From positions 1 through 49,767 of the forward strand of contig CASEIZ010000056.1 in assembly GCA_949288185.1 (NCBI GenBank): a stretch of DNA of 49,767 nucleotides. The letters run 5' to 3'. Positions 1-8,469 of this stretch are shown here, piece after piece; the first letter of the stretch is position 1; each line of letters begins with the position of its first letter. The notes under the pieces are model-generated. The model saw only the letters and a list, made by a program, of their open reading frames with translations, did no database searches and had not been told where the DNA came from. This DNA is from an uncultured Eubacteriales bacterium (GTDB lineage Bacteria; Bacillota; Clostridia; TANB77; CAG-508). A program made the translations under genes and the position numbers.

Positions 1-77
1 ATTCTCTAAAAATCAGCTTATAAAATTATACACCTATTCGGTGGTTTTGTCAATTCATATTCCAACTGAATTTTTAT

Positions 78-106
78 TTGACAATCATTACCATTTATGT
101 TAAGTT
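78..106 (+). promoter_or_regulatory. Possible sigma-A promoter for the 65-residue ORF
   Basis: A consensus -35 box TTGACA (78-83) is followed after 17 bases by TAAGTT (101-106), a weak -10. The next gene starts 85 bases downstream. The -35 is exact but the -10 matches only half of TATAAT, so the call is tentative. Confidence 0.3.
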
Positions 107-190
107 TATAGCAATGCATTAAGCATTTGTAACTTTGGCAACGGTAAGCTTGCTAACAACCTTGATTCAATTGATAGGAAGGAGAATTTT

Positions 191-388
191 ATGGAATCTG
201 TTGGATTAATAATCACTCCAAAAGAACCAATTAAAAATCCTTATATTCCTCATATACCTGAAAGGCGGAGTGCCCTTACAGATATGATGGATGATGTAGT
301 TCAGTCTCCAAGAGGAAAAGTTGGATGCGTTTGGAGTGCCAGTTTTCTTGAACATTCTGCGGAAGATTGGCTTAACTTTTTAGAATAA
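191..388 (+). CDS. Small protein of unknown function (65 aa)
   Basis: A 65-residue ORF with a strong ribosome binding site (GGAAGGAG at 178-185) just ahead of the ATG. The product has no signal peptide or membrane segment. It is proline-rich near the N-terminus (PYIPHIPERR) and ends in an acidic, aromatic tail (EDWLNFLE). It contains one Cys in GKVGCVWS. I do not recognise the family. It is monocistronic: a terminator hairpin follows 30 bases after the stop, and the next gene is convergent. The good Shine-Dalgarno, matching terminator and possible promoter argue that it is real. Confidence 0.6.
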   Translation: MESVGLIITPKEPIKNPYIPHIPERRSALTDMMDDVVQSPRGKVGCVWSASFLEHSAEDWLNFLE

Positions 389-417
389 CATCCTATTTTT
401 TATGATTTCTATAAAAC

Positions 418-443
418 AAACCGAGTCGCTTACCACTCGGTTT
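418..443. terminator. Bidirectional intrinsic terminator
   Basis: A 9-bp stem AAACCGAGT / ACTCGGTTT has an 8-base loop. It is followed by a T-rich run on the plus strand, and a T-rich run also follows on the minus strand. It lies between the convergent 65-aa gene and the DUF2207 gene, so it probably ends both transcripts. Confidence 0.75.
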
Positions 444-495
444 ATTTATTTTTTAATTTATTCTATAAAATTGGTTTTTCTGAAATAAAAATATC

Positions 496-1560
496 CTACA
501 CGGTTATCCCCATACTTTGTAAAAAGTTTGCACTATCACTTTCATTAACAATTGATTCAAATTCCTTTTCATCAAATATATCAAATTTTGTATTTTTATA
601 TTGCACATTTACATCAAGTGCTATCGCATATGGGATATAGCTTTCATATATCGCAATTTCTTCTATTGTTCTTTCCTTTAGCAAAGTATATTCTTGTATG
701 AATTTTTTAAATTTCATCCATTTCTTTAATTCATTCTCACCATATGAACTTAAAAATACATTTGTATTTTCAGAACTTTTCATAAAGTTAGCAAATTGAT
801 ATCCTACTATTGTTCCTATAAAAGCACCACCTATTGCTCCTACAATCATTGTCATAATAGCAAAACCAGTTTTGCTTCCACCAACCCATCCGATAAGACC
901 ACCAATGATTACCATACATAATATTATAATGAAAATAATCTTTTTGGATTTATCATCATTTTTTTCTTGGGCAAATTTTCTTATTTTATATTCTTCTAAT
1001 ACATATTGTTTCCATGTCCTAAAATCAAAACTTAGATTTTGTTTATCATTGATTAATGTTCTAATGATATATAATTGGCTCTGGCTAGTAACTCTATTTC
1101 TATAATCCTCTTTTTGTAAATAAAAATGAATTTTCGTTTCTCCTTGCTCATTACTTTTTGATATATCAATTATCTTTTGGGCATATAATTCCATAATATC
1201 TGCAATCAAATCTTTATATCTCAATTTCTGATTAAATAAATATCCTACGATTGATGGTGGATATTCTGTTGAAATATCTCTATTTAAATAATTAATATCT
1301 TCATAACTTTCTTTTTGGTATTTTAAATTTCTATATTTTTTATAAATAAATGCTAATACACCAAATAAAATTGCTATATACAAAATAATAAAAATTGGAT
1401 TAAATACAATCACTGAGCCAAATTCTATATATACATATATGATAAGTGATAAAATCGTTACTACTAATCCAATAGTTTTAACCGTCTTATTTTTACTATT
1501 ACTAAATCCAACAGCTAGCATAAATAACAATAATATAATTACATATTTTAATATGTACAT
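496..1560 (-). CDS. DUF2207-type membrane protein, N-terminally short
   Basis: A 354-residue membrane protein. Hydrophobic segments lie at about 1-20, 29-47 and 52-73, and a glycine-rich pair at about 207-260. The stretch around residues 98-135 (YPPSIVGYLFNQKL then DLIADIMELYAQK) and the C-terminal part (LKKWMKFKKFIQEYT, then YIPYAIALDV) match the C-terminal cytoplasmic region of DUF2207 proteins as I know them. Usual members carry a signal peptide and a large extracellular N-terminal domain, which is missing here, so this is a short form. The start is supported by AGGAG six bases upstream. It lies 9 bases after plsC and is the last gene of a cmk-plsC-DUF2207 run. Molecular function is unknown. 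Confidence 0.7.
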   Translation of the reverse strand: MYILKYVIILLLFMLAVGFSNSKNKTVKTIGLVVTILSLIIYVYIEFGSVIVFNPIFIILYIAILFGVLAFIYKKYRNLKYQKESYEDINYLNRDISTEYPPSIVGYLFNQKLRYKDLIADIMELYAQKIIDISKSNEQGETKIHFYLQKEDYRNRVTSQSQLYIIRTLINDKQNLSFDFRTWKQYVLEEYKIRKFAQEKNDDKSKKIIFIIILCMVIIGGLIGWVGGSKTGFAIMTMIVGAIGGAFIGTIVGYQFANFMKSSENTNVFLSSYGENELKKWMKFKKFIQEYTLLKERTIEEIAIYESYIPYAIALDVNVQYKNTKFDIFDEKEFESIVNESDSANFLQSMGITV

Positions 1561-1569
1561 ATTTTTCTC

Positions 1570-2166
1570 CTAACTAGCAAGTTCGATAATCTTGCTCATA
1601 ATTTCTTCTGTTACTTTATCCAACACTTCTTTATCTTTGCTTCCTTTATACTCACTATAATCTAATGGCTCTCCATAAGTAATCGTAATTTTATGATGGT
1701 CTTTTGTTCCACCTTTTATCCCACAAGGAACCACTTTTGCACCACTTCTTATGGCAAAAAATGCCACACCATCTTTTACTTTTTCTCCTTTTTCTAATCC
1801 ATTTCTCGTTCCTTCTGGGAATAAAGCAATACATTTTCCTTCTTTTAAGTCTTTTAAAGATGCTTTAATTGCTGTAATATCTTTTTCGTCTCTTTTTACT
1901 GGTATTGCCTCAAATGCCCAACCTAAAAATGCTAAAAATTTATTTTTATATAACTCTTCTTTGGCTAAAAATTTCATATCTCTTTTGGCTGTTGCCACCA
2001 TTAGTGGTGGATCTATATAACTTCTATGATTTCCACAAAAAATAACAGCTCCTTCTTTTGGAACATTTTCTAATCCTTTAATTTCTGTTTGATAATACAC
2101 CTTAAACCATATATATAAAGCTCCTCTTACAATCCATTTTATAATTTCTTTCAATACTTTTTTCAT
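1570..2166 (-). CDS. plsC: 1-acyl-sn-glycerol-3-phosphate acyltransferase (PlsC)
   Basis: A 198-residue acyltransferase that converts lysophosphatidate to phosphatidate at the inner face of the membrane in phospholipid synthesis. The family motifs are present: NHRSYIDPP (46-54, the HX4D catalytic block), IPVKRD (88-93) and FPEGTR (116-121). An amphipathic/hydrophobic N-terminus (1-25) would hold it to the membrane. A longer reading frame exists upstream, but the Met at 2166 has a proper GGAG site, so I use that start. cmk lies upstream on the same strand, the common cmk-plsC order in Firmicutes. A palindromic repeat block now separates the two. Confidence 0.92.
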   Translation of the reverse strand: MKKVLKEIIKWIVRGALYIWFKVYYQTEIKGLENVPKEGAVIFCGNHRSYIDPPLMVATAKRDMKFLAKEELYKNKFLAFLGWAFEAIPVKRDEKDITAIKASLKDLKEGKCIALFPEGTRNGLEKGEKVKDGVAFFAIRSGAKVVPCGIKGGTKDHHKITITYGEPLDYSEYKGSKDKEVLDKVTEEIMSKIIELAS

Positions 2167-2184
2167 TTTTATCTCCTTTTCTGA

Positions 2185-2271
2185 AACGTTAGGGACGTGC
2201 CGAATCATTCAATTTTTGAACGATTTAACCTGTCCCCAACGTTCAAAAATTGAACAAAAGGGACAGACCTT
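2185..2271. repeat. GTTCAATTTTTGAAC-type palindromic repeat cluster
   Basis: Two overlapping hairpins. AACGTT ends bracket 2185-2243, and TGTCCC / GGGACA bracket 2231-2265 around the perfect palindrome GTTCAAAAATTGAAC (2241-2255). The segment 2241-2271 is repeated in inverted orientation at 3095-3123 with 26 of 29 bases identical, so the two copies flank cmk. It looks like a REP/MITE-type non-coding element, different from the 31-bp family elsewhere in the window. Confidence 0.75.
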
Positions 2272-2292
2272 ATTGGTTTTCTTGTCCTGCTA

Positions 2293-2946
2293 CTATTTCT
2301 TTTTTATAATTTCTATAATTTTTTCTACCACTTGTTCAATACTTAAATTCGTAGAATCTACATATATAGCATCTTCTGCTTTTTTTAATGGTGCAATTTC
2401 TCTAGTAGAATCTCTTTTATCTCTGTCTTTTATTCCTTGTAGTACTTCTTCATAAGAACATTCTATTCCCTTTTCTTGATTTTGCAATACCCTTCTTCTG
2501 GCTCTTTCCTCAGCTGTTGCATCTAAATAAATTTTGACATCTGCATCTGGAAATACGACTGTTCCAATATCTCTACCCTCCATGATGACATTTTTTCCTT
2601 TTGCAATATTTCTTTGCACTTCTAATAGTTTATTTCTTACGACTGGCAACACAGATACTGGTGAAACCAAATCGTTTACATCATTTTCTCTAATTCTGTG
2701 TGTTACCTCTTCTCCGTTCAAAAATACTTTCCCATCAGGATACATCTCAATATTGATTTTGTTTAACATTTCTTTTATTTTGTCTTCTTCTTGTATATGG
2801 ATATGTTCTTGAATCATATTTAAAGCAACACATCGAAATGTTGCTCCTGTATCAATATTGACTAATCCTAATTTTTCACCTACCATTTTGGTTATGGTTC
2901 CTTTTCCTGCTCCAGCAGGTCCATCAATAGCTACTACAAAAGACAT
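2293..2946 (-). CDS. cmk: Cytidylate kinase
   Basis: A 217-residue (d)CMP kinase that phosphorylates CMP and dCMP with ATP in pyrimidine nucleotide supply. The P-loop GPAGAGKGT is at 9-17, DTGATFRC at 32-39 aligns with the DTGA nucleotide-binding region, and GRDIGT (124-129) is the diagnostic substrate-binding motif. The length is normal for the family. The start is supported by an AAGGAAAGAGGAAAG purine tract. It is upstream of plsC on the same strand and flanked on both sides by inverted copies of a palindromic repeat. Confidence 0.95.
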   Translation of the reverse strand: MSFVVAIDGPAGAGKGTITKMVGEKLGLVNIDTGATFRCVALNMIQEHIHIQEEDKIKEMLNKINIEMYPDGKVFLNGEEVTHRIRENDVNDLVSPVSVLPVVRNKLLEVQRNIAKGKNVIMEGRDIGTVVFPDADVKIYLDATAEERARRRVLQNQEKGIECSYEEVLQGIKDRDKRDSTREIAPLKKAEDAIYVDSTNLSIEQVVEKIIEIIKKK

Positions 2947-3094
2947 TATCTTTCCTCTTTCCTTAAAAAATTAGATTAACTCCCATAATTTGTCTCAACT
3001 TTCCATTTCTATTAACTTTCAATGCTATGCATAGTTATCAAAATATGTTATATATCTCATTTAAATCCATCAAGAAATTTTTTGAAGTAAAATA

Positions 3095-3147
3095 GGTCTG
3101 TCCCTAACGTTCAATTTTTGAACAATTTGGCCTGTCCCCAACGTTCA
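3095..3147. repeat. GTTCAATTTTTGAAC-type palindromic repeat, second copy
   Basis: Contains GGTCTGTCCC, the palindrome GTTCAATTTTTGAAC and then CCTGTCCCCAACGTTCAA. It is inverted relative to the copy at 2241-2271 on the other side of cmk. Its left end coincides with the last codons of the upstream gene, whose stop codon lies at 3145-3147. Confidence 0.75.
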
Positions 3148-4002
3148 ATCTTGTTGTTCTGGCACATAAATATTTTTAGCAACAACTTCTAGCTCTACGA
3201 CATTCATAGCTGTTAATTTTTCAATTTCTTTTCTTGCTCTATCTTTAAAATCTTTAATTCCGTTTATCACATTATATCCATACATAACCGTCACTTCTAC
3301 ATAGATTTTTGCACCTTCACCATAGTTTTCTACTCTTGTTCTTGTTATTTTATAAATAGCTGGTGTTTTTACGGCAATATATTCTAATATTTGTCTAAAC
3401 ACCAAATCTGATATCGTAAATTTTCCAAGATAACTAAAGGTTGGCCTTATGATAGATTTTTCTGATATATATGGTTTTTGCCCTTTTCCTTTTGATTTGA
3501 AAATTTGTAATGGGTCTAATAAATATCCTGAAAAGTCTTTTTTTATTTGAAACGTTGGTACTGGAATAACATGTTTTCCTTCTGTTACACGAATTCTTCT
3601 TGCTGTTTCCATTTCTTGTTTTGTTGCAACATCTGTTATATAGATATATTCACTAATTTCAGGCAATCCTAAATTGGCCGCAATTTTTTGTACCATACCA
3701 TCAGATGTGCCTAATATTAAAATACTTTGTGGCCTTTCCTTTTTTAAGGCTTTTATAATTTTATCTCTTTCTTCTTTTTCATAAAATAATGCATGTTTAA
3801 CTGTTCCCACCTTTGTTGGCGCTTTTTTTGCTGATTCTCCTGCCAATACTTCATTATCTTTGATTAATAATCCATCATCGATAATATAGCTTATATTTTT
3901 TTCACTTGCTACCATTTGTGCACGATAACTTTTTCCTGTTCCGGATGGTCCAACAAATGCATATACTTTTATTTTATTTCCAAATAGTTCATCTAATATC
4001 AT
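3145..4002 (-). CDS. P-loop ATPase with C-terminal Asp23/Gls24-like domain
   Basis: A 285-residue protein. Walker A is GPSGTGKS (18-25), followed by IIDDGLLI and a SILILGTSDGMV strand typical of nucleotide-binding folds. The last 90 residues (ARG-rich strand, then VEVTVMYGYNVINGI and AMNVVELEVVAKNIYV) resemble the Asp23/Gls24 alkaline-shock fold. The substrate is unknown. The ATG at 4002 has no close ribosome binding site. The nearest AGGAG lies about 40 bases upstream, in front of a 14-codon TTG-initiated frame that overlaps the gene start by 11 bases, so translational coupling is possible. An in-frame stop lies just upstream, ruling out a longer start. The family is known as hypothetical ATPases of Clostridia; I give no gene name. 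Confidence 0.7.
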   Translation of the reverse strand: MILDELFGNKIKVYAFVGPSGTGKSYRAQMVASEKNISYIIDDGLLIKDNEVLAGESAKKAPTKVGTVKHALFYEKEERDKIIKALKKERPQSILILGTSDGMVQKIAANLGLPEISEYIYITDVATKQEMETARRIRVTEGKHVIPVPTFQIKKDFSGYLLDPLQIFKSKGKGQKPYISEKSIIRPTFSYLGKFTISDLVFRQILEYIAVKTPAIYKITRTRVENYGEGAKIYVEVTVMYGYNVINGIKDFKDRARKEIEKLTAMNVVELEVVAKNIYVPEQQD

Positions 4003-4215
4003 ATTGGTTTGCTGTTCGCTTTACGCTACACAACTACTCCTTTCTTTTTGAAATCTTTTGCTTTATGACATTTTGCATTTTTTCACTTTATAGACTTTTT
4101 TCTTTTTTGTATTCTTGATTTTTTATCCCCAACTTTTTATTTTCTTTCTTTTAATTTTTTGATTTATCTTCTTTGTTCCCTTCTCATCTTTATTTATTCT
4201 GTCTCACTTTCATCT

Positions 4216-5361
4216 TTAATTAGAATAACTTTCATAAGTTACATTTGGATAACTAAATACTTTTCCACCTTCTGTAAATTGTCCACTTGGACTATGGTCT
4301 TGGTCGATTACTTCTCTTCCTACTAAGAAATATTTATACCTAGATTCTGCACTTGCCGTTCCTCCCCCTATAACCACTGGGTCATCCCAAGTACTATCTA
4401 CTGCATACCAATTTCCATTTAATTGTACATAATTCCAAGCATGATTTTCTGTTTCCCCTTGTGAGTTTGTTGCTGTTCCAATTACCATCACACAAGGAAT
4501 ATCTAATTCATCTAATAGATATTTAAAAGCTCTTGCATATCCTTCACATACACATTCTCTATTCACCAATGCCCCATAAATATTATATATATTTTCTTTT
4601 GATAAACTACTCTCATAATTAATGTTATCTACCAAATAGTCATGGACCATTTTGATATCTTCATAGATATTTCCTGTTTTGCTTTGTACTATCTGATTTT
4701 TTACTTGTTCGATTTGTGCCATTGCCTGATCAATTTCTTCTTTAGAGCTAAATTCTTCTGATAAATAATTAACTTCATTCCCAGAATTGATATATACGTT
4801 ATATGTTGAAGTTCCACCTCTTGTTGTGGTTTCTATATTTAAATACATTTTTTTAGGACTTAAGTAAAAAATTTCTGGATTATCATATGTATAAGCTTCT
4901 ATTGCAGATTGATAATATTCTCCTAATTGTTCTTGTCCATTGCTTTGAGATAATGTATCTGAAAAACTATCTCCTAATTCAATTTGATAGGTTCCTGTTT
5001 TCATTTGTTCTTTATTACTTTCAAATGCTCTATATATAATTCTTGATTTTTCTTCTAATTGATTATAAAAATATTTATCTACTTGTACATTTGAATAGTC
5101 TGTATTGGTATTATTATTTCTTCCAATTGAACTAATCGGATTTTCAACAATTGCCGGCACTTCAATATCATCTTCTACTGTTTTCTCATCGTTTGTTACA
5201 GTAGTAACATTTCCAAAATTTTCTACAAATGCTAATGCCTCGTCATCTCCTGAAAATTCTTGGATTGCAATAATAGAAAAGACAATGACAACCGCAAAAA
5301 TTCCTATGATAACCAAAAATAATATCACTGAAGTGATTTTATCGATTATTTCTTCTTTCAT
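4216..5361 (-). CDS. Membrane-anchored transglutaminase-like protein
   Basis: A 381-residue protein with one N-terminal membrane helix (about 10-33), a low-complexity linker, and a C-terminal transglutaminase-like fold exposed outside. The catalytic triad is visible: C272 in VCEGYARAF, H307 in NHAWNYV and D322 in VDSTWDDP. This family includes proteases and cross-linking enzymes of the cell surface. The activity of this member cannot be told from sequence. The start has a GAAAGGAAAA site. It is monocistronic and divergent from the germination operon. Coupling to spore-coat or surface-fibre cross-linking would be speculation. Confidence 0.85.
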   Translation of the reverse strand: MKEEIIDKITSVILFLVIIGIFAVVIVFSIIAIQEFSGDDEALAFVENFGNVTTVTNDEKTVEDDIEVPAIVENPISSIGRNNNTNTDYSNVQVDKYFYNQLEEKSRIIYRAFESNKEQMKTGTYQIELGDSFSDTLSQSNGQEQLGEYYQSAIEAYTYDNPEIFYLSPKKMYLNIETTTRGGTSTYNVYINSGNEVNYLSEEFSSKEEIDQAMAQIEQVKNQIVQSKTGNIYEDIKMVHDYLVDNINYESSLSKENIYNIYGALVNRECVCEGYARAFKYLLDELDIPCVMVIGTATNSQGETENHAWNYVQLNGNWYAVDSTWDDPVVIGGGTASAESRYKYFLVGREVIDQDHSPSGQFTEGGKVFSYPNVTYESYSN

Positions 5362-5423
5362 ATTATTGTTTTCCTTTCATAACACTATGCTTTTATTATA
5401 TCATTTTTATTATATAAAAACTA

Positions 5424-5452
5424 GTATAAATTTAAAAAATTTAGCAATACTA
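5424..5452 (+). promoter_or_regulatory. Candidate sigma-G-type promoter of the germinant-receptor operon
   Basis: GTATA (5424-5428), 17 bases, then AATACTA (5446-5452), which matches six of seven positions of the CATNNTA forespore consensus. The receptor operon begins about 80 bases downstream. GerA-family operons are known to be expressed in the forespore under sigma-G, so this is the expected kind of site, but AT-rich DNA gives chance matches easily. Confidence 0.35.
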
Positions 5453-5530
5453 AAATAAATGACAATTATTTCAAAAAATATCTTATCAGTTCAACTATAA
5501 AATTTATCATTGTGAATTAGGAGATTTCAT

Positions 5531-7225
5531 ATGAATTTTAAAGATTTATTATCTTCACTTTTTACTTATACGCCTGACAATAAAGAAACTTACAATTTTA
5601 ATTTAGTAGAAGATTTAAATACAAAAATATATCCAGATAGTACTTTAGGAAATGAAGGAAACGAAAAAACAAAAATCTTTCCTAGTGTTACTGTCAACAC
5701 AGATTATTTAAAAAGTAAATATAATCTATTAATCAATTCTGATATTATCTCTCGTGATTTTGTTTTAAATGCTAGAGGCAAACAATATCATGCCCTTCTC
5801 ATCTTTATTGACGGAATGATTAATACACAAATTATGAATGAATTTATTTTAGAACCACTTATGATGAGAAATCGAAATAATTTATTTGATAGTTCACAAA
5901 ATAGAGTCATTTCTGAAGCTGTTGCCAATAATATTACCGTTCGAAAAGTCAAAAAATTCAATTTACCAAACTATATTTCTAGTTGTCTCGTTCCTCAAAA
6001 TGCAATTAAACAAGTCTCTACTTTTGAAGATGCTATCTCAGGTATCAATTCCGGAAACTGTGCCTTGTTTGTGGATACCTTAGATATTGCTTTTGATATA
6101 GAAGTAAAAGGATTTAACCAAAGAGGCATCGAAAAACCTAGCAATGAAATTGTTATTAAAGGACCTCACGAATCCTTTGTAGAAAATATTAGAACCAATA
6201 CCTCCCTTATCAGAAGATTTGTGAATAATGAAAATTTAGTAATTGAAAATTTAACTATTGGGAATATCACCAAAACAAGATGTGGAGTCTGTTATGTTTC
6301 TGGTCTTGCTAATGAAGATTTAATTGCAGAAGTAAAATTTCGTATGAATAATTTGGATGTTGACTCTTTACTGTCTGCTGGACAATTGGAACAATTACTA
6401 TCTGATTCTAGTCATCTAAATACGCCTCAACTCATCTCTACTGAAAGACCTGATAAAGCTGCCAGTTACTTATTAGATGGTAGAGTCATTATTCTTGTGA
6501 ATGGCTCTCCTTATGCCATCATCACACCTGGCATTTTATCTGATTTTTTAAGTTCACCTGACGACAAAAATCAAAAAGCACTCTTTTCTAATTTCACAAA
6601 ATTGATTAGATTAATTGCTGCTTTTATTACCCTATTATTACCTGGACTCTATATTGCCGTTACCAGTTTTCACCAAGAAATTTTACCAACAGAATTACTA
6701 TTTTCTATTTTAGCATCTCGTGCCAATGTTCCTTTCCCCATTATTTTTGAATTATTGGTGTTAGAACTTTCTTTTGAATTAATCCGTGAAGCTGGTCTAA
6801 GAGTTCCTTCTCCCATTGGACCTACCATCGGAATTGTTGGTGCCTTGGTAATGGGACAAGCTGCTGTTAGTGCAGGAATTGTAAGTCCTATTTTAATCAT
6901 TGTCGTCGCCATTACAGGAACTGCATCTTTTGCCATTCCAGATTACTCTTTTGGCTTTCACCTAAGAGTCTACCGATTTGTGTTTATCTTTTTAGGATAT
7001 CTTTGCGGATTCCTAGGAATTGCACTTGGTCTTTTTGTATACATGATTGCTATGTGCGACTCAAAATCTTTTGGTGTGCCTTTTACAGTAGGTGCTTCTC
7101 CTTTAGAAAAAGTAAAAGGTAGTTCTTATTTCTTGCCACCTATTGAAAAAAGAGAATATCGTTCTGGATTTTTAAATTCTAAAAAAGAAACCAAACAAGG
7201 CCATATTTCAATGAAATGGAAATAA
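5531..7225 (+). CDS. Spore germination protein, GerA-family A subunit
   Basis: A 564-residue A subunit of a germinant receptor in the spore inner membrane. The N-terminal ~350 residues form the soluble GerA domain, with landmarks ARGKQYHALLIFIDGM and GPHESFVENIRTN. The C-terminal part has five to six membrane helices with the conserved block EAGLRVPSPIGPTIGIVGA and the PDYSFGFHLRVYRF region. These subunits assemble with B and C proteins into an ion channel that opens when a nutrient germinant binds. TAGGAG lies eight bases before the ATG. It is first gene of an A-B-C-D operon, but three 31-bp palindromes lie between it and the B gene. The ligand is not predictable. Confidence 0.95.
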   Translation: MNFKDLLSSLFTYTPDNKETYNFNLVEDLNTKIYPDSTLGNEGNEKTKIFPSVTVNTDYLKSKYNLLINSDIISRDFVLNARGKQYHALLIFIDGMINTQIMNEFILEPLMMRNRNNLFDSSQNRVISEAVANNITVRKVKKFNLPNYISSCLVPQNAIKQVSTFEDAISGINSGNCALFVDTLDIAFDIEVKGFNQRGIEKPSNEIVIKGPHESFVENIRTNTSLIRRFVNNENLVIENLTIGNITKTRCGVCYVSGLANEDLIAEVKFRMNNLDVDSLLSAGQLEQLLSDSSHLNTPQLISTERPDKAASYLLDGRVIILVNGSPYAIITPGILSDFLSSPDDKNQKALFSNFTKLIRLIAAFITLLLPGLYIAVTSFHQEILPTELLFSILASRANVPFPIIFELLVLELSFELIREAGLRVPSPIGPTIGIVGALVMGQAAVSAGIVSPILIIVVAITGTASFAIPDYSFGFHLRVYRFVFIFLGYLCGFLGIALGLFVYMIAMCDSKSFGVPFTVGASPLEKVKGSSYFLPPIEKREYRSGFLNSKKETKQGHISMKWK

Positions 7226-7333
7226 TGTCGCATTGGGATCAGATCCTTTTGAGACATTTTGTCGCATTGGGATCAGATCCTTTTGCGACATTTGAGAGAA
7301 AATGTCGCATAGACAAACGAACCTAATGCGACA
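7226..7333. repeat. Three 31-bp palindromic elements inside the ger operon
   Basis: Type B copies (centre GGGATCAGATCC) lie at 7226-7256 and 7260-7290, and a type A copy (centre GACAAACGAAC) at 7303-7333. Each is exactly 31 bp. The first is a hybrid with one TGTCGCAT end and one TGAGACA end. They fill the gap between the A and B genes and end just before the B-gene ribosome binding site. Confidence 0.9.
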
Positions 7334-7353
7334 CGGACACGAAAGGAGTTTAT

Positions 7354-8469
7354 ATGGAAACCTCTAAAATAACTGCTGCTGAAGCAATTAGTATTGTTCT
7401 AGGAATTTTTGTTGCTTATACGTTAGTAGCTCTTCCAAGAAGTATGCTTGAAACAACAAAAACAGCCACTTTGATTAATATTATTTATGTTGGCATCATC
7501 GCATTACTAATAACGTTTTTAATTTACAAATTGCTTATCAATTTTCCTGGAAGTGATATTGTCGATATTGCAGAATATCTTGGCGGAAAACCATTAAAAA
7601 CATTTATTGGTATTGTGTTTATCTTTTACTTTTTATTTAGTAGCAGTATTCTTCTTCGAAATTTTTGTGAATGTTTAAAGATTGTATATTATCCTATGAC
7701 AAGTTTAATCTTTATTATATTAACATTTATTATTGTCATTTGTATCACATTACACCATCGTTTTTCATCTATTGCTAAAGTCAATCTATTTATCATTCCT
7801 TTAGTCATTATTAGTATCATTTTCTTATTTATTGCAAACATGAGAAACTTCTCCTTAGATAATATTTTTCCGATTTTTGGAGATGGATTATTTAATACTT
7901 TTGTAACAGGTTTAGGCAATTTAGGGGCTTTTGGTGGTATTACCTTATTATATTTTCTTCCACCTTATTTAAAAGAACCGCAAAAGATGAAAAAAATTTA
8001 TCTAACCTCTATTATTTTAGGGACTGTCTATTTCTTGTTATGTGTTTCTATTATCTTATTCATGTTTATATCCTTAATGTATACCAATCAAATCATGCCT
8101 TTATATTCAGCTGCCAGATATATTGAATTCGGAAATTTTTTTCAAAGGCTAGAATCTATCTTCCTTTTAATATGGATTTTACAGATGGTTTGCTATTTAA
8201 CAATTGTTGCAAAAATATCACTTTCTATATTTAAAAAAATTACCAATATTCGTGATGAAAAGCCTCTGATTTATGTATTTGGACTATTAATTTTTGCCAT
8301 TAGTTTATTACCTAAAAACTATGCTGTTTCAAAATTTATTGAGGATTATATTTATCATTATATGGTAATCATTGTTTCTATAGTTTTAGGAGTTTCTCTC
8401 CTAATCCTTGCATATTTGAAAAAAAGAAAGAAAAAGGAGTTGAAAGCAGATGCACAAAAAACTATTTAA
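7354..8469 (+). CDS. Spore germination protein, GerA-family B subunit
   Basis: A 371-residue polytopic membrane protein with about ten hydrophobic segments, typical of the GerAB/amino-acid-permease-like family that binds the germinant within the membrane. It has the usual start (ITAAEAISIVLGIFVAYTLVALPRS) and the usual length. GAAAGGAG precedes the ATG. Its 3' end overlaps the C-subunit gene by 20 bases, indicating translational coupling. The specificity-determining residues cannot be read without a structure. Confidence 0.93.
   Translation: METSKITAAEAISIVLGIFVAYTLVALPRSMLETTKTATLINIIYVGIIALLITFLIYKLLINFPGSDIVDIAEYLGGKPLKTFIGIVFIFYFLFSSSILLRNFCECLKIVYYPMTSLIFIILTFIIVICITLHHRFSSIAKVNLFIIPLVIISIIFLFIANMRNFSLDNIFPIFGDGLFNTFVTGLGNLGAFGGITLLYFLPPYLKEPQKMKKIYLTSIILGTVYFLLCVSIILFMFISLMYTNQIMPLYSAARYIEFGNFFQRLESIFLLIWILQMVCYLTIVAKISLSIFKKITNIRDEKPLIYVFGLLIFAISLLPKNYAVSKFIEDYIYHYMVIIVSIVLGVSLLILAYLKKRKKKELKADAQKTI

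Noticed and set aside
1..77. Gene or RNA at the left edge
   Set aside because: No ORF, tRNA-like fold or clear palindrome could be supported in these bases.
3027..3036. Perfect palindrome CTATGCATAG as an operator upstream of cmk
   Set aside because: Ten-base palindromes are common by chance in AT-rich DNA, and no promoter of good quality lies next to it.
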